From NCBI GenBank assembly GCA_964423405.1, contig CAYREY010000006.1, forward strand, positions 1-64,000: a stretch of 64,000 nucleotides of DNA, read 5' to 3'. Both the position numbers and the translations under genes were made by a program. Below are positions 60,698 to 64,000 of the stretch, one piece after another (position 1 is the stretch's first letter; every line of letters begins with the position of its first letter). This DNA comes from Bog-950 sp964423405. GTDB lineage: Bacteria; Bacteroidota; Bacteroidia; Chitinophagales; LD1. Under the pieces are notes generated by a model. That model was given only the letters and a program-made list of their open reading frames with translations. It had not been told where the DNA came from and did no database searches.

Positions 60698-61531
60698 ATG
60701 AAACAGACATTTATACTGCTTTTTGTGCTGGCAAGTGTAGCCTGCTATGCGCAAAAAACAAAAGCCCCCAAACGCGCACCTATTGATACTACTAAGTTTG
60801 TACTGGTAGAGGGTGGTACCTTTAAAATGGGTACCGACAAAGCTGTAGAAATACACGAAGGTCCGGTGCACGATGTAACCGTTAAAAGTTTTTACCTGGC
60901 TAAAACTGAGGTGACCTTTGATGATATTGATAAATGGCTGGCCGATACCAAACGCGATACCGGCGCAGTCCCCAGCCTTAACTGGGGCCGTGGTAAAATG
61001 GCGGCACACATGACCAGCTGGCGCACGGCTGTAGAATACTGTAACTGGCTGAGCGAAAAGGAGAAGCTATCTAAATGCTACCTTATTAACGGCAAAGAAG
61101 TAACCTACCTGGATACTGCGAAGGGCTATCGCCTGCCTACGGAGGCGGAGTGGGAGTTTGCTGCCCGTGGTGGCAACAAGGCAAAAGGCACCCTTTTTGC
61201 CGGTAGCGATAATGTAGATGAAGTAGCCTGGTACAAAGCCAACAGCAGCGAAGCCCCCCACCAGGTGGCTCAAAAGAAACCCAATGAACTGGGCTTGTAC
61301 GATATGAATGGTAACCTGTGGGAGTGGGTTTGGGATTTATACGATACCTATTATTATAAATATTCGGAGAAAAGCGACCCGAAAGGCCCTGCAACCGGCG
61401 ATTACCACGTAACCCGTGGTGGTGCCTGGTATAATTACCCCAACTACACTACCATATACACCCGCCAGTATAATTCGCCCGATTTCAGGCAGAATAGTGT
61501 GGGTTTCAGGGTGGCGCGTACGTACTACTAA
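60698..61531 (+). CDS. Formylglycine-generating-enzyme-fold (SUMF1-like) protein
   Basis: A 277-residue exported protein. Signal peptide MKQTFILLFVLASVACYAQ; ATG 60698 is chosen, 60686 being possible. The FGE-sulfatase fold is clear: FVLVEGGTFKMGTD, FYLAKTEVTFDDIDKWL, RLPTEAEWEFAARGG, PNELGLYDMNGNLWEWVWD, HVTRGGAWYNYP and SVGFRVARTY. The two active-site cysteines of true FGEs, which should lie after RGGAW, are absent, so it is probably a structural or carbohydrate-related relative like the T9SS proteins GldJ/GldK rather than an oxidase. It follows the TPR gene by about 78 bases and ends before a terminator. Confidence 0.86.
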   Translation: MKQTFILLFVLASVACYAQKTKAPKRAPIDTTKFVLVEGGTFKMGTDKAVEIHEGPVHDVTVKSFYLAKTEVTFDDIDKWLADTKRDTGAVPSLNWGRGKMAAHMTSWRTAVEYCNWLSEKEKLSKCYLINGKEVTYLDTAKGYRLPTEAEWEFAARGGNKAKGTLFAGSDNVDEVAWYKANSSEAPHQVAQKKPNELGLYDMNGNLWEWVWDLYDTYYYKYSEKSDPKGPATGDYHVTRGGAWYNYPNYTTIYTRQYNSPDFRQNSVGFRVARTYY

Positions 61532-61553
61532 AAGTTAAATGAAACACTTTTTT

Positions 61554-61581
61554 GAAAAGCAGAACCTCGGTTCTGCTTTTC
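61554..61581. terminator. Terminator after the FGE-like gene
   Basis: GAAAAGCAGAAC-CTCG-GTTCTGCTTTTC is a perfect 12-bp stem with a short T-run in its arm. It separates the envelope operon from the SCO operon. Confidence 0.8.
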
Positions 61582-61586
61582 TGTTA

Positions 61587-61594
61587 TATACTTG
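61587..61594 (+). promoter_or_regulatory. -7 box of the SCO operon
   Basis: TATACTTG (7 of 8) is followed by CACC, as in other boxes here. It ends 10 bases before ATG 61605. Confidence 0.5.
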
Positions 61595-61604
61595 CACCGT
61601 AATT

Positions 61605-62429
61605 ATGAAAAAAGAGCGCAGGTTCCCCAGTTGGTTAGGCATAGTGCTTATATTGTTTGTACCGGTTTTTGGTGTGTTATTTTCCAGTTGGTACATCCCG
61701 CAGTTATTTAATCCCAAGCTAAAAATGTCGTTTACCGAGTATATCAACCAGCTGGTATCGGGTAAGCTTAATTATAACATGCGCGAAAACCGCCCGCATG
61801 CGCCGCGTAAGTTGTTTGCATTGGGCGTTAAGGAACGGACAGATATTGATGGGAGTAAGGTGGTGGACTCGGTTTACCACGTAATTCCCAATGGCTATTT
61901 CGAAACACAAAGCGGCGATACTATCGAGTTGGATTCACTTCGGGGAAATATATATGTAGCCGATTTCTTTTTTGCTTCGTGCCCCGGTATTTGCCCTAAA
62001 ATGAGTAATAGCCTGGAGCGGGTGCAGCAGGCGTTTATTAAAGACCCTAATTTCAAAATAGTATCGTTTACAGTTGACCCGGAGCGCGATACAGTAAATG
62101 TACTGCGCCGCTATGCCAGCGACCACGATGCTGTGGCCGGCAAATGGTATTTTCTGCGTAACAGCAAAGATGTTGTGTTTAAAACCGCCCGCGATGGTTT
62201 TTTCGTAACTGCTAAAGACGATGTGGATGGCGGCCCCGAGGCCTTTGTGCATAGTGAGAAACTGGTTTTGGTAGATCAGAATGGTAACATACGCAATTAT
62301 TACAGCGGTGTAGATAGCCAGTCGGTAAACAAAATGATGGCCGACATCGTTTTATTACTGCGCGAAACTGAAAAGGGATTTGATTTTAGCGAACAGAAAA
62401 AGACAACCAAAAAATTACTGGAAAGATGA
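61605..62429 (+). CDS. SCO1/SenC family copper chaperone
   Basis: A 274-residue thioredoxin-fold protein for copper delivery to cytochrome oxidase CuA. One N-terminal membrane anchor (WLGIVLILFVPVFGVLFSSW) is followed by the Cu site CPGICPKMSN and the distal His in EAFVHSEKLVLVDQNG. ATG 61605 is used because the longer frame from 61539 would include the terminator and promoter. The stop overlaps the next gene's start by 4 bases (ATGA). The cox genes themselves are not in the window. Confidence 0.92.
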   Translation: MKKERRFPSWLGIVLILFVPVFGVLFSSWYIPQLFNPKLKMSFTEYINQLVSGKLNYNMRENRPHAPRKLFALGVKERTDIDGSKVVDSVYHVIPNGYFETQSGDTIELDSLRGNIYVADFFFASCPGICPKMSNSLERVQQAFIKDPNFKIVSFTVDPERDTVNVLRRYASDHDAVAGKWYFLRNSKDVVFKTARDGFFVTAKDDVDGGPEAFVHSEKLVLVDQNGNIRNYYSGVDSQSVNKMMADIVLLLRETEKGFDFSEQKKTTKKLLER

Positions 62430-62983
62430 GTTATCCTAAAGCATTAATAGCCAAAAATGATACCACCGTACAATGGATAATAGGTGTATTGTCTGTGGTA
62501 GTGTTTGCTGTAGTGGCAGCCCTGCCTAAGATACACATAGGCGTGCAATTGCCCTTCGATGCGCACATATTTGCCACTATCAATGCCTGTATCAACTCGG
62601 TAGTATCGGTACTACTGGTGTTGGGTTATGTGTTGGTACGCCAGAAAAACTACGAGGCACATAAGAATGTAATGTTTGTAGCCATAGGTCTATCGGCGGG
62701 CTTTTTGGTAACCTACATAGCGCACCACTTGTTTGCCGGCGAAACCAAATTTGGTGGTGAGGGCGCTATCCGCACTATTTACCTGGTGTTGCTGGCATCG
62801 CACATTATACTGGCGGCTATTATACTGCCGGTAATATTGTTTACGGCTTACCGCAGCCTTACCGGCGAGTTTGCCAAGCATAAAAAAATAGCCCGTTATA
62901 CTTTCCCGCTTTGGTTATACGTATCTGTTACCGGGGTAATAGTGTACCTGCTTATATCACCTTATTATACGCCTACCATATAG
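62426..62983 (+). CDS. DUF420 membrane protein
   Basis: A 185-residue protein with five hydrophobic segments of the DUF420 family, usually linked with cytochrome c oxidase genes. Conserved elements are FATINACINSVVSVLLVLGY, QKNYEAHKNVMFVAIGLSAG, FLVTYIAHHLFAGET, LLASHIILAAIILP and ARYTFPLWLYVSVTGVIVYL. It may assist oxidase assembly. Translationally coupled to SCO through a 4-base overlap. Confidence 0.9.
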   Translation: MSYPKALIAKNDTTVQWIIGVLSVVVFAVVAALPKIHIGVQLPFDAHIFATINACINSVVSVLLVLGYVLVRQKNYEAHKNVMFVAIGLSAGFLVTYIAHHLFAGETKFGGEGAIRTIYLVLLASHIILAAIILPVILFTAYRSLTGEFAKHKKIARYTFPLWLYVSVTGVIVYLLISPYYTPTI

Positions 62984-62988
62984 TTTAT

Positions 62989-62996
62989 TAATTTTG
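62989..62996 (+). promoter_or_regulatory. -7-like box four bases before a start codon
   Basis: TAATTTTG is an exact TAnnTTTG match ending just before ATG 63001. If used, the transcript would be leaderless. The gene is also in the SCO operon, so it may be chance. Confidence 0.35.
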
Positions 62997-63000
62997 TTGT

Positions 63001-63243
63001 ATGAAACGGTTGTTCATCATTTTAACGGTACTGTTTTTAGCTATGGCTGTAAGCCCTGAACTAAGTGCGCAATGCTCTATGTGTCAGGCTACTGCCGAAA
63101 CTTCTCGCGATGCGGGTTCATCAAACTCTGATGGTATAAACCAGGGGGTGATGTACCTGTTTTTTACTCCCTATATCATTATAGGTACTATTGCCTATTT
63201 TTGGTGGAGAGGTCGCAAAAAACAAATTGCAGAAAACAGCTAA
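63001..63243 (+). CDS. Small membrane protein with CSMC motif
   Basis: An 80-residue protein. Signal peptide (MKRLFIILTVLFLAMA ... LSAQ), then CSMCQATAETSRDAGSS, one membrane helix (GVMYLFFTPYIIIGTIAYFWW) and a basic end. Similar small proteins commonly follow SCO and DUF420 genes in Bacteroidota. The CxxC could bind copper or heme, which is speculative. 17 bases downstream of DUF420; the next gene begins right after its stop. Confidence 0.82.
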   Translation: MKRLFIILTVLFLAMAVSPELSAQCSMCQATAETSRDAGSSNSDGINQGVMYLFFTPYIIIGTIAYFWWRGRKKQIAENS

Positions 63244-63723
63244 ATGAAATTCAAGGCAACGGCCAGCAATACTGTAAAGGTTATTACCACCATATCATTT
63301 TTGCTGGTTCCGGTAGCTGTATACACTATTATCACTACTCCCGAGCTAACTACAGCCTACCGGGCAGTACTTATTACCACTTTTGTGGGTTTGTTGGTGG
63401 CTACCTACCTGTTTAGTATAACAGGTTACACGGTAGAGGCTGATATGGTTATTATCAATAGGCCGCTTTATAATGTTAAAATTAAGCGCAGCGATATTAC
63501 TGAGCACCGCGTGTTAACCGACGAGGAAATGAAATGGAGTATCCGCACTTTTGGGGTGGGTGGCCTGTTTGGTTACCAGGGGCGCTTTACCAACAGCAAC
63601 ATTGGCCCTATGACCTGGTACGCTACCCGCCGCAGTAATTATGTGCTGCTGGTGGCCGGGGGCAAAAAAACAGTACTTACACCCGATGAGCCTGAGGCAT
63701 TTATAGCGGCTTTGGGCAATTAA
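63244..63723 (+). CDS. Bacterial PH-domain membrane protein
   Basis: A 159-residue protein with two N-terminal membrane helices (TTISFLLVPVAVYTII, AVLITTFVGLLVATYLFSI) and a bacterial PH-like domain: TVEADMVIINRPLYNVKIKRSDI, RTFGVGGLFGYQGRF, SNYVLLVAGGKKTVLTPDEP. Its ATG immediately follows the stop of the CSMC gene (TAAATG), so it is in the same operon. Function unknown. Confidence 0.8.
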   Translation: MKFKATASNTVKVITTISFLLVPVAVYTIITTPELTTAYRAVLITTFVGLLVATYLFSITGYTVEADMVIINRPLYNVKIKRSDITEHRVLTDEEMKWSIRTFGVGGLFGYQGRFTNSNIGPMTWYATRRSNYVLLVAGGKKTVLTPDEPEAFIAALGN

Positions 63724-63790
63724 ACCACAACTTTTCCACAACGGGTTTCTTTTTACGGTTCCGGCAAGCCTGTTTAGGGCCATTCGGGGT

Positions 63791-63798
63791 TATATTCG
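63791..63798 (+). promoter_or_regulatory. Putative -7 box of the E1 gene
   Basis: TATATTCG (7 of 8) is followed by CACC, 18 bases before ATG 63817. Confidence 0.45.
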
Positions 63799-63816
63799 CA
63801 CCATACACTATAGGCT

Positions 63817-64000
63817 ATGTCTGAAAATGTTATGAGCAAAGGAACCAACGCGCGTATGAGTTTTGAGGATTTTAAAAACGAGGTGCTGAGCGATTTTCGC
63901 GTGGCGGTTATATCGCGCGAAACCAGCCTGATGGGCCGTAAAGAGGTGCTTACCGGTAAGGCCAAGTTTGGAATATTTGGCGATGGAAAAGAGCTGGCAC
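63817..64000 (+). CDS. 2-oxoacid dehydrogenase E1 component (fused alpha/beta), 5' part
   Basis: The first 61 codons of a gene running off the right edge. RMSFEDFKNEVLSDFRVAV, SRETSLMGRKEVLTGKAKFG and IFGDGKELA match the N-terminus of the fused alpha/beta thiamine-dependent dehydrogenase common in Bacteroidota (branched-chain or pyruvate type, sometimes annotated as a transketolase). The substrate cannot be decided from this fragment. Start ATG 63817 fits a promoter-like box upstream. Confidence 0.75.
   Translation, partial: MSENVMSKGTNARMSFEDFKNEVLSDFRVAVISRETSLMGRKEVLTGKAKFGIFGDGKELA

Overview
This window is a scaffold piece from a Bacteroidota (Bacteroidetes) genome, most likely a Chitinophagales-type gliding or T9SS-secreting bacterium. 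The evidence is type IX secretion partners (PorP/SprF, a PorE-like OmpA protein, type A and type B C-terminal sorting domains), LytTR/LytS signalling, a DUF2723 glycosyltransferase, a SpoU/DEAD-box housekeeping set of Bacteroidota flavour, and recurrent promoter elements close to TAnnTTTG. No ribosomal RNA, CRISPR, prophage or transposase was seen. Three runs of exactly 100 N are scaffold gaps. Two of them are bordered by identical 55-bp sequences, so the contigs really overlap there. The third, inside the urea-transporter/M23 gene, hides real sequence.

Layout: 1-8.5 kb holds the tail of an unknown gene and a three-gene minus-strand T9SS cassette (giant Ig/PKD adhesin, OmpA/PorE-like protein, PorP/SprF). 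8.8-12.6 kb is core metabolism (fba, accD, proS). 12.7-20 kb holds envelope and secreted proteins (YNG-repeat protein, FadL-like barrel, PhoD phosphatase with T9SS tag), a BadF-type kinase and a GrpB-family protein. 20-27.3 kb holds lptF-tgt, a GT2-sigma-rsmG operon, a second ECF sigma with a small membrane protein, and an RhlE-like helicase. 27.4-34.6 kb is a compact signalling island: a LamG lipoprotein, a LytTR regulator, a soluble TPR histidine kinase and two T9SS-exported proteins whose promoters share 21-bp-spaced direct repeats, an identical leader and matching 3' tandem hairpins. 34.8-36.1 kb is an AT-richer acyltransferase and tRNA-Gln. 36.4-47.9 kb holds a DUF2723 protein, rlmB, a monooxygenase-like protein, an M1 aminopeptidase with T9SS tag, a 3-hydroxybutyryl-CoA dehydrogenase, argS and an arginine decarboxylase.

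47.9-56.2 kb is a long minus-strand polysaccharide/glycolipid operon: split transketolase, epimerase-GT2 fusion, two methyltransferases and a GT-C glycosyltransferase. Two four-helix-bundle genes interrupt it, each enclosed in imperfect ~39-bp inverted repeats. A phosphoesterase gene lies just upstream. 56.9-63.7 kb is a plus-strand series: a urea transporter-M23 peptidase fusion, a TPR/beta-barrel protein, a TPR protein and an FGE-fold protein, then after a terminator SCO, DUF420, a small CxxC membrane protein and a PH-domain protein. The window ends in the start of a fused 2-oxoacid dehydrogenase E1.

The most interesting items are the predicted LytTR regulon at 27-34.6 kb, the two inverted-repeat four-helix-bundle cassettes, palindromic elements carried in frame inside argS and the porP/sprF signal peptide, and the urea transporter-peptidase operon. 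All functional calls come from reading sequence and remembered family motifs; no database search was run.
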